A stretch of 64,000 bases of DNA from Spirochaetes bacterium GWE1_32_154 (GTDB lineage: Bacteria; Spirochaetota; GWE2-31-10): NCBI GenBank assembly GCA_001829315.1, contig MIAY01000001.1:62001-126000 (forward strand). The letters run 5' to 3'. Position numbers and translations under genes: made by a program. The notes beneath the pieces are model-generated. The model saw nothing but the letters and a program-made list of their open reading frames with translations, was not told the origin of the DNA and did no database searches. Shown here piece after piece: positions 54,089-64,000 of the stretch (its first letter is position 1; each line of letters starts with the position of its first letter).

Positions 54089-56596
54089 ATGCCGGATAAA
54101 AAAAAATTAAATGATAGTATAAAATTTGGAACTTTTCAGGGCGTTTTTATACCGTCAACTGAGGCAATACTCGGAACTGTTTTATTTTTACTTCTTCCAT
54201 TATTGGTTCATTCCGTTGGATTAATTCCAATGCTGGCTATTGTTTTAATTGCTCATACAATAACTATTGCCACTGCATTTTCACTATCTGACTGTGCCAC
54301 CAATTTAAATAAAATCGGTGGTGGCGGAATGTATGCACTTTCAAGAAAGTCGCTTGGTAATTCATTTGGTGGTTCAATCGGTATAATGCTTTATCTCGCC
54401 CAAGCAGCATCTATAGCTTTTTACTGCATCGGGTTTGCAGAACCTTTACAGCACTTTTTACAATCTGTGTTTAATACTATGGGTATTTTTCCTGTTATTC
54501 AAAACACTGCTGATATGGCAATCAATATTTTACGGCAAAAACAAATAATTGCAGGACTTGTCTTTATTATTTTCTTTATCATCGTTTTAATAGGTGCAGA
54601 TTTTACACTAAAACTTCAAGTTATAATCTTAATCGTTTTATTTTTGAGCGTTTTAACAATTTTCATCAGCCCTTTTTTACATCTTACTATTAATGATCTC
54701 CCAATATTTACAGATTTCAATCAGATACAATTGTTTGGCGGCAATATAAAAGACGGGGTTACCAATCTTACTGTATTTATCGTTTTCACAACTTTCTTCC
54801 CTGCAGTAACAGGAATAGATGCCGGGGTCGGAATGAGCGGTGATTTAAAAGAGCCTAAAAAAAGCCTTGTAAAAGGTACTTTTTATGCAATCGGTGTAAC
54901 TTTTATTGTATATCTTGGTGCAACAATAATTTTCAGTGCATTATCACCCGATTTTATAACAAACATACACTTATATGGCGGATTAACCGGTTTATTCGGT
55001 ATTGCTAAAAATTTTCCATTTAATATTCCCGGTATTCTTATACTTCTAGGAATTTTATTTGCAACAAGTTCCTCAGCATTAAGTTGCTTTATGACTGCAC
55101 CGAGAACAGCCCAGTCTTTAGCATCCGATAAAATACTACCGGATTTCCTGAGTTTTTTGAAAAAGGATTTCAGAAAAAATGGAACAGAACCACGATTTGC
55201 AACTTTTTTTACTGCGTTTATTGCTTTAATTGTTATTTTAATAGGAGAAATTAACATTGCAGCAAATATTGTGGGTATTTGTTTTCTTGTTGTATATGGC
55301 TGGGTTAATGGTGCTGCATTTTTTGAACGAATCAGTAAAAACCCGACATTTCGTCCTACAATTAAAAATCATTGGATAGTTTCATTGTATGGTTTTACTG
55401 CATCAATAATTGCGATTTGTCTTTTTAATTTTGTTATCGGTTTAATTATAATAATCAGTCAGTTTTTATTATTCTGGTTAATCCTGAAATACAAATCAGA
55501 AAACAAATTAGAAGGTGTCTGGTGGGGTGTTATATTCAGTCTTGTTACAAAAGGTTTAAGCAGTTTAAAAAAGATAGAACAAGGGTCTAAAAATTGGCGG
55601 CCATTGTTAATGGCTATTGTGTATCAGAATGAAATCATACCTAAACTCATCCCGCGAAATATCTTTGAAAATGAAATTATTTCACTGTTAAATGATGAAA
55701 ATAAAAAAAATATTAACGATTATTATCAATTAACTGAAGATGAACTTAATTATACTCTAAAAAAAGAATTATCAGGTAGTGATAAAATAAAGATTCTTAC
55801 TATATTTCATATCATTTCATTTAGTATTATTGACAAAACAATAAAGTTATCTGAATTAATTGCATCATATCAGGGTCTGGTAAATATGAATATTATTACT
55901 CCGGAAAAAACCGATGAGTTTGATATTGCCGGATTATATAATTTGAAAAATATTCCGGTTGGTATAGTATCGGCTTATGACCCGAATCAAGCGATTAACA
56001 CAATGGTTAATATGAGTGCACCTGCAGGAATTCATACAAATTCAATATTATTGGAGTATAATTCTAAAATAAATATTATTTCAGTAATCAATAAAATATT
56101 ACTGCTTAAGAAAAATGTTTTCATTTTAAAAAATGCGGAAAAACTTAAATATTTTGAAAACATTGATTTATGGTGGAGAGGAGAAAACAACGGAAATTTA
56201 ATGCTATTACTTTCATACATAATAAATAACTCTATAGAATATAAAAAGAAAAATATCAATGGTATACGATTAATCAGAATATTAAATGAAAACGATTCTG
56301 AAAAAACTGTAAGACAGGAGCTCAGCACTCTTATAGAAAAATCACGATTAAATGTAGAAATTCTTATTCTGCCCCCATTAAGTGACACCATTCAAAGCAG
56401 AATAAAAGAAATTTCTTCTAAAGCTGATATTATAATGATGGGTCTTCCCGGAAGAATTCAGGAATCTCAATCGGGTATCAATAAATTTTTCAGACTTGAC
56501 GAATTGTTTTTTAATCAGGAAATAACCAAATACGATGATATGCCACCAATTCTATTTGTAAAAAGTGCATACACATTTAATTTAGTAGAAGAATAA
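54089..56596 (+). CDS. SLC12-like (cation-chloride cotransporter family) APC permease
   Basis: 835 residues. About 12 membrane segments (20-470) follow the APC fold, with IGGGGMYALSRKSLGNSFGG, the long helix YLAQAASIAFYCIGFAEP and FFPAVTGIDAGVGMSGDLKE, motifs of the SLC12 group. The soluble C-terminus (about 520-835) ends with ENIDLWWRGENNGNLMLLLSYI, and MMGLPGRIQESQSGINKFF, as in eukaryotic NKCC/KCC C-terminal domains. Transport of K+ or Na+ with chloride is a family-based inference; amino-acid transport cannot be excluded. No signal for regulation is visible. Confidence 0.75.
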   Translation: MPDKKKLNDSIKFGTFQGVFIPSTEAILGTVLFLLLPLLVHSVGLIPMLAIVLIAHTITIATAFSLSDCATNLNKIGGGGMYALSRKSLGNSFGGSIGIMLYLAQAASIAFYCIGFAEPLQHFLQSVFNTMGIFPVIQNTADMAINILRQKQIIAGLVFIIFFIIVLIGADFTLKLQVIILIVLFLSVLTIFISPFLHLTINDLPIFTDFNQIQLFGGNIKDGVTNLTVFIVFTTFFPAVTGIDAGVGMSGDLKEPKKSLVKGTFYAIGVTFIVYLGATIIFSALSPDFITNIHLYGGLTGLFGIAKNFPFNIPGILILLGILFATSSSALSCFMTAPRTAQSLASDKILPDFLSFLKKDFRKNGTEPRFATFFTAFIALIVILIGEINIAANIVGICFLVVYGWVNGAAFFERISKNPTFRPTIKNHWIVSLYGFTASIIAICLFNFVIGLIIIISQFLLFWLILKYKSENKLEGVWWGVIFSLVTKGLSSLKKIEQGSKNWRPLLMAIVYQNEIIPKLIPRNIFENEIISLLNDENKKNINDYYQLTEDELNYTLKKELSGSDKIKILTIFHIISFSIIDKTIKLSELIASYQGLVNMNIITPEKTDEFDIAGLYNLKNIPVGIVSAYDPNQAINTMVNMSAPAGIHTNSILLEYNSKINIISVINKILLLKKNVFILKNAEKLKYFENIDLWWRGENNGNLMLLLSYIINNSIEYKKKNINGIRLIRILNENDSEKTVRQELSTLIEKSRLNVEILILPPLSDTIQSRIKEISSKADIIMMGLPGRIQESQSGINKFFRLDELFFNQEITKYDDMPPILFVKSAYTFNLVEE

Positions 56597-56666
56597 TTTG
56601 ATATTTTTTTATTTACCAATATAATTATAGAATGCACTTCTATAATACTTGGCTCAAGGGAATGTT

Positions 56667-57887
56667 ATGAACGAAAATATTTTGGTAGTTGATGACAATA
56701 TTGAAAATTTAAAAACACTTGAAGCTTTTTTTATAAAAGAAGGATTTGATGTCAGATGTGCACCTAACGGAAAAACAGCCCTAATGCTTGCACAGAACAA
56801 AACGCCTTCTCTAATTCTTCTTGATATTCACATGCCTGAAATGAATGGATTTGAGCTTTGTACAGAAATAAAAAAAAATCCTTTTTTAGAAAATATTCCT
56901 ATATTATTTATAAGTGCTGAAACGTCAACTGATGAAAAACTTAAAGCATTTCAATTTGGTGCTGTTGATTATATTACAAAACCATTTCAATTTGAAGAAA
57001 CTCTTGCCCGGGTTAAAACTCATATACGAATTATGACATTACAAAATGAGTTGGCAAAAAAAAATGATGAATTAGAAATTTCCTTACTGAAACTGGAAGA
57101 AACTCAGGAACAGCTTATTCAATCATCAAAACTTGCTGCGCTGGGGACATTAATTGCCGGAGTTACACACGAAATAAACAATCCATTAAATTATATAATT
57201 ACCGGCATTCCAGCTCTTGAAGGAATAATGAGAAAATTAAAATCAGCGATTTCAATACATTTTAGTGAAAAAAAAGATGAAGAAAATGAAAATCGAATAA
57301 ATTCACTTACTACCATGATGGAAGAGATTTTAACCAATATAAAAACCGGTGCTTTGAAAACTGCAGAAATTGTTAAAGGCTTAAAAAATTTCTCTCGAGT
57401 TGATACTGCTGAAACAAATTCTGTTGTTATTAATCAATGTATCGATTTTGCACTTCTTATTCTTGAAAACCAATTAAATAATGATATTATCATAGATAAA
57501 AAATTTGGAAATCTCCCGGTAATAAAAGGGTATGAGGGAAAACTGGAACAGGTTTTTGTTAATATACTAAAAAATAGTATTGATGCGGTAAAAAGTAAAA
57601 CAGGAGAAATGAAAATAACCATTGTAACAGCGTTAGTTACATGTAACAATACTCAATGTATTTCAATAATTTTTCAGGATACCGGCGGCGGTATACAACC
57701 CGAAATCATTGATAAAATATTTGACCCATTTTTTTCAACAAAAGAAGTCGGACATGGAACCGGCCTGGGACTTTCCATTAGTTATAATATAATCCAAAAC
57801 CATGGAGGAACAATAACGGTGAATAATAACTCTGATGGAGCCGTTTTTGAAATTATACTACCAATTAATAGAGGGGAAATACAATGA
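56667..57887 (+). CDS. Receiver-histidine kinase (soluble hybrid)
   Basis: 406 residues from the ATG at 56667 (AAGGGA 7 bases upstream). An N-terminal receiver (Asp53 in [12 protein letters not shown]) is followed by a coiled coil and HisKA with [19 protein letters not shown] (phospho-His), then HATPase with [17 protein letters not shown] and [13 protein letters not shown]. There is no membrane segment, so it responds to phosphoryl transfer from another kinase or to an intracellular cue. The next gene overlaps by 4 bases (ATGA). It opens a three-gene signalling operon. Confidence 0.88.
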   Translation: MNENILVVDDNIENLKTLEAFFIKEGFDVRCAPNGKTALMLAQNKTPSLILLDIHMPEMNGFELCTEIKKNPFLENIPILFISAETSTDEKLKAFQFGAVDYITKPFQFEETLARVKTHIRIMTLQNELAKKNDELEISLLKLEETQEQLIQSSKLAALGTLIAGVTHEINNPLNYIITGIPALEGIMRKLKSAISIHFSEKKDEENENRINSLTTMMEEILTNIKTGALKTAEIVKGLKNFSRVDTAETNSVVINQCIDFALLILENQLNNDIIIDKKFGNLPVIKGYEGKLEQVFVNILKNSIDAVKSKTGEMKITIVTALVTCNNTQCISIIFQDTGGGIQPEIIDKIFDPFFSTKEVGHGTGLGLSISYNIIQNHGGTITVNNNSDGAVFEIILPINRGEIQ

Positions 57888-59389
57888 ATACAAACGAAAT
57901 ACTCTACATTGATGATGAGCAGGAAAATCTTGTATTGCTAAAATATCTTTTTATGGACTACTTTACGATTTATACCGCTGAAAAATATGAGGATGCACTT
58001 GTTATATTATCCGAACATCCTGATATTAACATAATATTATGTGATCAACGAATGCCGGGGATAAAAGGAATTGATGTATTAGAAGAATTTGCATCACTTT
58101 ATCCTGATAAATTAAGAATATTAATAACCGCTTATTCAGACATAGATGTAATTACCGATGCTATAAACCGGGCTAAAATTTATCATTATATTACAAAACC
58201 AATTGATGATAATAATTTTAAAATAATAATTCAAAACGCTTTAAATCTCATTGAAGAAAGAAAAAAAAATTATATGTTAGATGAAGATCTTTCAATCACG
58301 AAAGACCGGTATAAATCAATTATTGAGAATTCACATGAAATAATTCTTGAATTTGATTCTCATTTTAAAATTCAATATGCGAATCCGATGGCAGAAAAAA
58401 TAATGCAAAAAAGGTTATCGGATATTTTTGAGAAAACCCCTAATGAAGCAGGTTTCAGTGAGGATTTTTGTTCAAAAATTGAAGAAAGACTATTGCTTGT
58501 TAAATCAAAAGCATTAATTCACAATGAAGAACTTAATTATCTTGATAAAGACTGGGATGTTTTAGTTATACCCGAATTTGATAAAAATAAGAATATAAAC
58601 AAATTTCTTGTATTCATTCGCGATATTACTAACATAAAACGCTATGAATATGAAAAGCAAATTAAAGAAAAAATGATATTAAAAGCACAACGATTAACAT
58701 CTCTTGGTACCCTTTCATCTGCAATCGCCCATGAAATAAAACAACCGTTACAACTTGTAAAAGTACTTACTGATACAATTATTCTTCGAATAAAAAAACA
58801 ATCAAATCGAAGTGAGGAAGATGAAAAAAATCTTAATGATCTTTATGAATTGCTAACTGGAGTTAACACAATAAATACAATTATTAATTCTATGAAAACT
58901 ATAATAAATACAAATAAAACTGATATAGTTATAAATAAATTCGATGTTTCTACTCTAATTGAAAAAATAATTAATATGTATGACCAGCGAATGTCAAATC
59001 ATTCAATTACTTTTATAAAAAATTGTAATGCCCATGCTGTTTTTGTTAATTGCTCTGATACACTTATTCAACAATTAATAGGTAATATTTTAAATAATGC
59101 AATTGAAGCGCTTGACGAAGTTGAAAATACTAATAAAAAAATAGTTTTTACTACTACAATACTAAACAATAAACTCATTATTGATATTGAAGATAATGGT
59201 CCCGGAATTAATGCAGAAATTCGTAATACCTTATTCAATCCATTAGTTACGACAAAAATAAAAGGAGATTCAATGGGTATGGGGCTTCATATTGTTCAAA
59301 CAATTGTATCATCAATTAATGGATCAATTGAAATTATTGACAACTGCATTCAAGGCTCACATTTTAGAATAACAATACCGGTAGAATAA
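57884..59389 (+). CDS. Receiver-PAS-histidine kinase
   Basis: 501 residues: receiver domain (Asp54 in LCDQRMPGIKG), PAS-like domain (about 143-255, ENSHEIILEFDSHFKIQYAN), HisKA with LGTLSSAIAHEIKQPLQL (phospho-His) and HATPase with LNNAIEAL, DNGPGIN and MGMGLHIVQTIV. It is soluble and architecturally similar to the previous gene, probably by duplication with added PAS. The next gene, a sigma-54 activator, starts 2 bases after its stop, so the three proteins may form a phosphorelay. Confidence 0.88.
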   Translation: MNTNEILYIDDEQENLVLLKYLFMDYFTIYTAEKYEDALVILSEHPDINIILCDQRMPGIKGIDVLEEFASLYPDKLRILITAYSDIDVITDAINRAKIYHYITKPIDDNNFKIIIQNALNLIEERKKNYMLDEDLSITKDRYKSIIENSHEIILEFDSHFKIQYANPMAEKIMQKRLSDIFEKTPNEAGFSEDFCSKIEERLLLVKSKALIHNEELNYLDKDWDVLVIPEFDKNKNINKFLVFIRDITNIKRYEYEKQIKEKMILKAQRLTSLGTLSSAIAHEIKQPLQLVKVLTDTIILRIKKQSNRSEEDEKNLNDLYELLTGVNTINTIINSMKTIINTNKTDIVINKFDVSTLIEKIINMYDQRMSNHSITFIKNCNAHAVFVNCSDTLIQQLIGNILNNAIEALDEVENTNKKIVFTTTILNNKLIIDIEDNGPGINAEIRNTLFNPLVTTKIKGDSMGMGLHIVQTIVSSINGSIEIIDNCIQGSHFRITIPVE

Positions 59390-59391
59390 AA

Positions 59392-60753
59392 ATGAAAATA
59401 TTATTAGTTGACGATGAAAAACAACTTTGCAATGCTCTTGAAAAATTTCTTATTGAACTTGATATAGAGATTATTGATAAAGCTAATAATGGTATTGATG
59501 CATTATCATTGATGAATAATAATACCTATGATCTTGTTATAAGTGATATTAAAATGCCTGTTATGAATGGGATAGAGCTGGTAAAAAATATCAAGAAAAT
59601 GAATAAATCAGTCCATGTTATTTTAATATCCGGTCAAAGTGAAGTTATCGAATCAATTAATGCACTTGAATTAGGTGTTTACGATTTTCTTATTAAACCA
59701 ATAGACACTGATAAATTAACTAGGATTATACAAACGATTAAGCTTCAAAAATATAAAATTGCCCCGGGTAACAACAAAATTGATATATTTGACGATTATA
59801 ATGATTTATCCGGCATAATTATAGCATCTCCGCAAATGCAATTAATATCTAAAAAAATTGAGAAGCTAAGAGATTTTCCTGAAATACCTATACTGATCGA
59901 AGGAAAAACGGGTGTTGGAAAAGAGGTTATAGCTCAAATGCTTCATTATGATAAAAATACACCTTTTATTGGTATCAACTGTTCTGCATTGCCTAAGGAC
60001 ATTTTTGAATCTGAACTTTTCGGGTATGAGAAAGGAGCATTTACCGGTGGTGACCCAAAAGGTAAAGACGGTAAAATATCAGCAAGTAGCGGTGGTATTT
60101 TGTTTCTCGATGAAATAACCGAAATACCTCTTGATACTCAGGCAAAATTATTACGGGTTATTCAGGAAAAAGAATATTATAAAGTTGGCGGCACTCAAAA
60201 ACACACTATTAAATCAAGAATTATTTGTGCTACAAACCGTTACATACCATTGCTTATTAAAAAGGGGCTTTTCCGTGAAGATCTTTATTACAGACTTAAT
60301 GTTTGCAAATTAACCATACCACCATTAAAAAACAGACCATGGGATATTGCGCCGCTTGTTCTTAAATTTATGCAGGAGTTTAACGAAACCTCGCCATCTG
60401 AAATAACATCAATTTCACCGGATGCTCTTTTGCTATTACAAAATTACTCGTGGCCGGGTAATATTAGAGAATTAAAAAATACAATTATTAAGGCTATGCT
60501 TTTTAATGAAAAAAACATATTAGAACCATCTGATTTTAAGTTTCTTCAAAAATCTGCTAAACAGCGATTTTTAACACTTACTGATGAAACTGAAATACAC
60601 ATTGATTCACCTATAAATTTGAACGCACTTAACAAGAAAATAATTGATGCAACACTCAAAAAATTTAAGGGTAATAAAACAAAAACTGCAGAATTTCTGG
60701 GGTTAAACAGAATACAAATGTATTACCGCTATAAAAACTGCACTGAAGATTAA
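59392..60753 (+). CDS. NtrC-family sigma-54-dependent response regulator
   Basis: 453 residues: receiver (Asp52 in VISDIKMPVMNG), AAA+ domain with Walker A EGKTGVGKE, ESELFGYEKGAFTGG (the GAFTG sigma-54 contact loop), GGILFLDEITEIPLD Walker B and the arginine-finger region, then a Fis-type HTH (KGNKTKTAEFLGLNRIQMY). It should activate sigma-54 promoters when phosphorylated by the two kinases encoded upstream. Target promoters were not identified. Confidence 0.9.
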   Translation: MKILLVDDEKQLCNALEKFLIELDIEIIDKANNGIDALSLMNNNTYDLVISDIKMPVMNGIELVKNIKKMNKSVHVILISGQSEVIESINALELGVYDFLIKPIDTDKLTRIIQTIKLQKYKIAPGNNKIDIFDDYNDLSGIIIASPQMQLISKKIEKLRDFPEIPILIEGKTGVGKEVIAQMLHYDKNTPFIGINCSALPKDIFESELFGYEKGAFTGGDPKGKDGKISASSGGILFLDEITEIPLDTQAKLLRVIQEKEYYKVGGTQKHTIKSRIICATNRYIPLLIKKGLFREDLYYRLNVCKLTIPPLKNRPWDIAPLVLKFMQEFNETSPSEITSISPDALLLLQNYSWPGNIRELKNTIIKAMLFNEKNILEPSDFKFLQKSAKQRFLTLTDETEIHIDSPINLNALNKKIIDATLKKFKGNKTKTAEFLGLNRIQMYYRYKNCTED

Positions 60754-60772
60754 TACACCATTTAGAGCCTCT

Positions 60773-61834
60773 TTAGTTACGGGCTTTATTCAAAAACAAT
60801 TTAAGTTGCCCGGATATCTTTGGTAACGGCAAAATTTCCTGTGCAGCGCCCAATTCAATTGCTTCTTTCGGCATTCCAAAAACTATAGATGTTTTCTCAT
60901 CCTGTGCTACTGTATATCCGCCATTATTTTTTATGTTGAGTAACCCTACAGCCCCATCCCTTCCCATACCGGTTAAAAGCACACCAACAGCATTTTTACC
61001 AATGTTTTCTGCAATAGAATTAAACAACACATCAACCGCCGGTCTCTGATTAAAAACTTTCGGGCCATTAGCAATTTTTATATACTTGTCCTTGCCAACT
61101 GTTTTAATCATCATGTGATAACCGCCCGGCGCAATATACACGGTGCCATGTAGAATTTTCTCACCATTTTCTGCCTCTTTTATCGAAATAGCACAAATAT
61201 CATTAAGACGTTTAGCAAATGTATAGGTAAAATTTTCCGGCATGTGAATAACAGCAAGTGTAGGTGGGAAATCAATATCAAATCCTTTAAATAGGGTTTC
61301 AAGAGCCTGAGTTCCACCGGTTGATGCACCGACTGCAATAATTTTATCAGTTGTTTCTATCCTGGTTAAATATTTTTTCGTATCTTTATTGTCAACTTTG
61401 TTTAGTAATTTTTCAGAAAATGTTTTTAGTTTGCTGTAATTTATTTTTTTGATATTAAGAATTTTTTCGGTAAGAATTTCAATTACTTCTTCAATACTAA
61501 ACGGTCCGCCCGGTTTCGGAACAATATCAACAGCGCCGAGTTCTAATGCCTCCATAACGGTTGTTTTATCTTTGTCAACAATTGAACTTACAATAATTAC
61601 CGGTAAAGGGTGATATTTCATTAAATATTTTAAAAATGTAAGACCATCCATTCGTGGTAATTCAATATCAAGGGTAATAACATCAACTTCATTATTTTCA
61701 ATAATTGTTCGAGCTGCATAAGGATCAATCGCACTGCCAATCACTTCAATATTCGGGTTTGCTGAAAGTCTTTCAGTTAATAATTTTCGAACTATAGCAG
61801 AATCATCAACTATTAAAACTTTTATTTTTTTCAT
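60773..61834 (-). CDS. cheB: Chemotaxis response regulator methylesterase CheB
   Basis: 353 residues: receiver domain with Asp56 (ITLDIELPRMDG) and a methylesterase domain with the catalytic triad Ser171 (VGASTGGTQA), His197 (AVIHMPENF) and Asp293 (LTGMGRDGAVGL). When phosphorylated it removes methyl groups from chemoreceptor glutamates or deamidates glutamines. It ends the MCP-cheW-cheR-cheB operon and starts 2 bases after cheR. Confidence 0.93.
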   Translation of the reverse strand: MKKIKVLIVDDSAIVRKLLTERLSANPNIEVIGSAIDPYAARTIIENNEVDVITLDIELPRMDGLTFLKYLMKYHPLPVIIVSSIVDKDKTTVMEALELGAVDIVPKPGGPFSIEEVIEILTEKILNIKKINYSKLKTFSEKLLNKVDNKDTKKYLTRIETTDKIIAVGASTGGTQALETLFKGFDIDFPPTLAVIHMPENFTYTFAKRLNDICAISIKEAENGEKILHGTVYIAPGGYHMMIKTVGKDKYIKIANGPKVFNQRPAVDVLFNSIAENIGKNAVGVLLTGMGRDGAVGLLNIKNNGGYTVAQDEKTSIVFGMPKEAIELGAAQEILPLPKISGQLKLFLNKARN

Positions 61835-61836
61835 AA

Positions 61837-62613
61837 TCAGGCTCCTAAATATTTATAAACAGAATTTGATTCACGCTCAACATTAACTTTTATATTCAAT
61901 AAAGTTTCGGTATGTCCTATAAATAAAGAACCCCCCGTTTTAAGATTTGTAAGTATATTTTGAATTACTTTATTTCTTGTATCATTATCGAAGTAAATTA
62001 AAACATTTCGACAAAAAACAAAATCAAATTTACTGACAAATTTCATCTCCTCAATAAGGTTCAATTTTTTAATACAAATATATTCCCTTAAATCAGGTCT
62101 TATCTGATACCGTGTATCATCTATTTTCTTAAAGTATTTTCCTTTAATCATACCGGGTGTTTCAAAAAAACGAGCCTCATGATATATACCTTCATGCATC
62201 TGATGAAGTACTTTACTATTAATATCCGATGCAATTATGAGAAATTTCCTGATGTTATTTTCAAGCAAATGTATGATAATCGAATAGACTTCCTCACCGG
62301 TTGAACTTGCTGCACTCCACACAATTGGATTATCTATAGTATTAACTCGAATCAATTCAACTAATTTATCAAGATGATCTTTTTCTCTGAAGAAAAAAGT
62401 ATGGTTTGTTGTTGTATATTTAATCAGGGTTTCCAATGATTCAATATCACCATTTTTCAATGAATTATAAAAAGACTCGACACTTTCATATTTTTCACGC
62501 TGAATAATACGATTAATTTTACTTTCTAAAAGAAATTCCTTTTCACTTGAAAAATTAATTCCCAATCTATGATAAATAAGATTTTTAAAGTCATTCATGA
62601 CATTTGTATTCAT
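61837..62613 (-). CDS. cheR: Chemotaxis receptor methyltransferase CheR
   Basis: 258 residues. The N-terminal helical domain (FKNLIYHRLGINFSSEKEFL) and SAM-binding domain with VWSAASSTGEEVYSI, ASDINSKVLHQ and FVFCRNVLIYFDND match CheR. It methylates glutamates on the cytoplasmic part of chemoreceptors. No TPR tail is present. It precedes cheB by 2 bases. Confidence 0.92.
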   Translation of the reverse strand: MNTNVMNDFKNLIYHRLGINFSSEKEFLLESKINRIIQREKYESVESFYNSLKNGDIESLETLIKYTTTNHTFFFREKDHLDKLVELIRVNTIDNPIVWSAASSTGEEVYSIIIHLLENNIRKFLIIASDINSKVLHQMHEGIYHEARFFETPGMIKGKYFKKIDDTRYQIRPDLREYICIKKLNLIEEMKFVSKFDFVFCRNVLIYFDNDTRNKVIQNILTNLKTGGSLFIGHTETLLNIKVNVERESNSVYKYLGA

Positions 62614-62698
62614 ACTTGTACCTTCAAAATAATGAGAAAATAGTAAACACTAAAAAAATATTCATCATTTAATAAGAAATTTTCAATTAATAAGCACT

Positions 62699-63196
62699 TT
62701 AGACAGCTTTTTCAACACTTTTTAACAATTCAAATTCTTCTTCATTAAGAATCTTCACAACATCTAAAACGATTACGATTCCTTCGCTTGTATTAGCAAT
62801 TCCTTTAATGAAATCAGATTTTATCTTTGCATTGATAAACGTTGCTTTGGAAATATTTTCCTCAGGAATACTAATTACTTCCTGAATACTGTCAACAACA
62901 ATACCCATATACGAAATATCACCTTCATATTCTATTTCAGTTACAATAATACTGGTTCTTTTTGTATATTCTTTAAATGGCATTCCAAATTTTAATCGTA
63001 AATCAATTATCGGGATAATCTGTCCCCTTAAATTCAAAACACCTTTTATATATTCCGGCGTTTGAGGTATTTGAGTAATAGTAGTCATTCCAAGTAGTTC
63101 TTTTACTTTAAGAATTTCCATACAATACACTTCATTTTCAATAACAAAACTCAAAAAACGCTGTCCGATTAATAATTTTCTTTTCCTGATTTCCAT
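62699..63196 (-). CDS. cheW: Chemotaxis coupling protein CheW
   Basis: 165 residues with the CheW SH3-like fold: FVIENEVYCMEILKVKELLG, GVLNLRGQIIPIIDLRLKFG and GIVVDSIQEVISI. It links chemoreceptors to CheA, which is not in the window. It lies 25 bases after the receptor gene and 85 bases before cheR. Confidence 0.92.
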   Translation of the reverse strand: MEIRKRKLLIGQRFLSFVIENEVYCMEILKVKELLGMTTITQIPQTPEYIKGVLNLRGQIIPIIDLRLKFGMPFKEYTKRTSIIVTEIEYEGDISYMGIVVDSIQEVISIPEENISKATFINAKIKSDFIKGIANTSEGIVIVLDVVKILNEEEFELLKSVEKAV

Positions 63197-63221
63197 AATC
63201 GCCTCCTTTAATTAAACAAAA

Positions 63222-64000
63222 CTACACATCAAACTCTTCATCATTTTCAAAAGAAATCTTGTGCGAAGAATCTATTACTTTCTTCTTTTTTTCAGGCTCA
63301 ATTAACATTTTTGCTTTATTACTCTTAGTTATATCTTTAGGTTTATTTATAATTCTTTGATTGTTAGTTTCTTTGACAATTTCTACTACTTTTCCGGTTA
63401 TGATACTGTATAGTTCTTTAACAATAGAATTAAGATTTTTAACCTGATTTTCAAGTTCTTCCGCAGTTCCGGCTGTTTCTTCGGCAGATGCTGCATTATT
63501 TTGTACAACGGTATCAAACTGAATAATTGCTTTATTCACCTGACCTATTCCTTCACTTTGTTCTCTTGATGCTGATTCAACTTCTTTAGTCATCTCTTTT
63601 ACTTTTTTAGAATTACTGACAATATCTTTAAATACAGCAGATAGTCTTTTTGATATTTCAAGACCGGTATTTACTTTATGAACTGTTTCTTTCATCATTT
63701 TAGCGGTTTCTTTTGCACTCTCTGCACTTCGGTTTGCAAGGTTTTTCACTTCATCGGCAACTACGGCAAAACCCATACCAACCTCTCCGGCTCGTGCTGC
63801 TTCAACCGACGCGTTTAATGCCAGCATATTTGTCTGAAATGCAATATCATCTATTACATCAATAACATTTTGTATTTCATCTGCTGATTTACTAATCGAT
63901 ACCATTGATTCAAGCATCCTTTCCATTTCTTCAAAACCGGAAGCGGAAGCCTCGGTTGTTTTTTCTGCAATAATTGTCGTTTCTTTTGTAGTATCAACAT
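63222..64000 (-). CDS. Methyl-accepting chemotaxis protein, C-terminal part (5' end outside window)
   Basis: The frame is open to the right edge of the window ([18 protein letters not shown] continues upstream of the first internal Met), so the N-terminal sensor part is missing. The visible 260 residues are the coiled-coil signalling domain with the hairpin tip [20 protein letters not shown] and [20 protein letters not shown], where CheA and CheW bind. The C-terminus carries a Lys-rich linker and ends EFDV, without a CheR-binding NWETF pentapeptide. It is the first visible gene of the chemotaxis operon. Confidence 0.9.
   Translation of the reverse strand, partial: VDTTKETTIIAEKTTEASASGFEEMERMLESMVSISKSADEIQNVIDVIDDIAFQTNMLALNASVEAARAGEVGMGFAVVADEVKNLANRSAESAKETAKMMKETVHKVNTGLEISKRLSAVFKDIVSNSKKVKEMTKEVESASREQSEGIGQVNKAIIQFDTVVQNNAASAEETAGTAEELENQVKNLNSIVKELYSIITGKVVEIVKETNNQRIINKPKDITKSNKAKMLIEPEKKKKVIDSSHKISFENDEEFDV

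Noticed and set aside
60762-60780. AGAGCCTCTTT between convergent genes as a repeat remnant
   Set aside because: It matches only seven or eight bases of the terminal arm and has no partner arm.
1-64000. tRNA or rRNA genes
   Set aside because: I looked in the gaps between genes for cloverleaf or rRNA-like sequence and found none; a covariance scan (tRNAscan-SE) would settle this.

Overview
The window is AT-rich DNA (roughly 30-33% G+C by eye) from a Gram-negative-type, probably anaerobic bacterium. Evidence for a cell envelope with an outer membrane or periplasm is several lipobox signal peptides, a PEGA/beta-barrel-like protein and a periplasmic-sensor kinase. Evidence for anaerobic life is an [FeFe]-hydrogenase maturation operon (hydF, aspartase-like lyase, TM1266-type regulator). 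With BspA-type LRR, PEGA and CsgG-like proteins, a chemotaxis operon and many multi-domain kinases, a low-GC member of the Spirochaetota is my best guess. That placement is inference; no rRNA or tRNA gene is present to support it.

Layout. 1-4.9 kb: the end of an RND/MMPL exporter, a decayed ABC-F ATPase relic, a DUF89 phosphatase-like protein and an FG-GAP/VCBS exported protein. 5-8.9 kb: a copper operon (copA, csoR, copZ, SafE-cupredoxin membrane protein) with a CsoR-like operator. 9-13.1 kb: a restriction locus with an MmeI-family (type IIL) enzyme and a DUF1016/YhcG nuclease gene, flanked by a perfect 174-bp direct repeat that duplicates the 3' end of the mmeI-like gene. 13.2-17.4 kb: amino-deoxy-sugar and glycosyltransferase genes. 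17.4-21.8 kb: the hydrogenase maturation operon, which also holds a cyclic-nucleotide-binding protein and a thioredoxin-reductase-like flavoprotein. 22-28.2 kb: surface or exported proteins (cadherin-like lipoprotein, secreted caspase-like protein, LRR lipoprotein, putative glycoside hydrolase lipoprotein). 28.5-33.5 kb: an HTH-N6-adenine methyltransferase, a membrane histidine kinase, a CYTH protein and a small unknown. 33.6-41.5 kb: polysaccharide genes (two GT4, a propeller-like protein, a GT2, UDP-glucose dehydrogenase, a UDP-glucuronate-type epimerase) and a membrane LuxR-like regulator. 41.7-49.4 kb: stand-alone trpB and a complete trehalose operon treS-treZ-treY. 49.4-56.6 kb: PEGA protein, hybrid sensor kinase, CsgG-like lipoprotein-type protein, SLC12-like transporter. 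56.7-60.8 kb: two soluble receiver-kinases and a sigma-54 activator. 60.8-64 kb: cheB-cheR-cheW-mcp.

The most interesting unexplained signal is a dispersed structured repeat. There are three composite copies (33526-33641, 38879-39090, 41558-41695), each with a left TTGCAAAAATCATGA box, a small inner hairpin and a 16-bp terminal hairpin, plus two solo hairpins and one possible half copy. The inner and terminal stems differ between copies by paired, compensatory changes, so the folded structure appears conserved. In two of the three full copies the upstream gene's stop codon lies inside the element. The duplicated mmeI tail around the DUF1016 gene is the second item worth attention.
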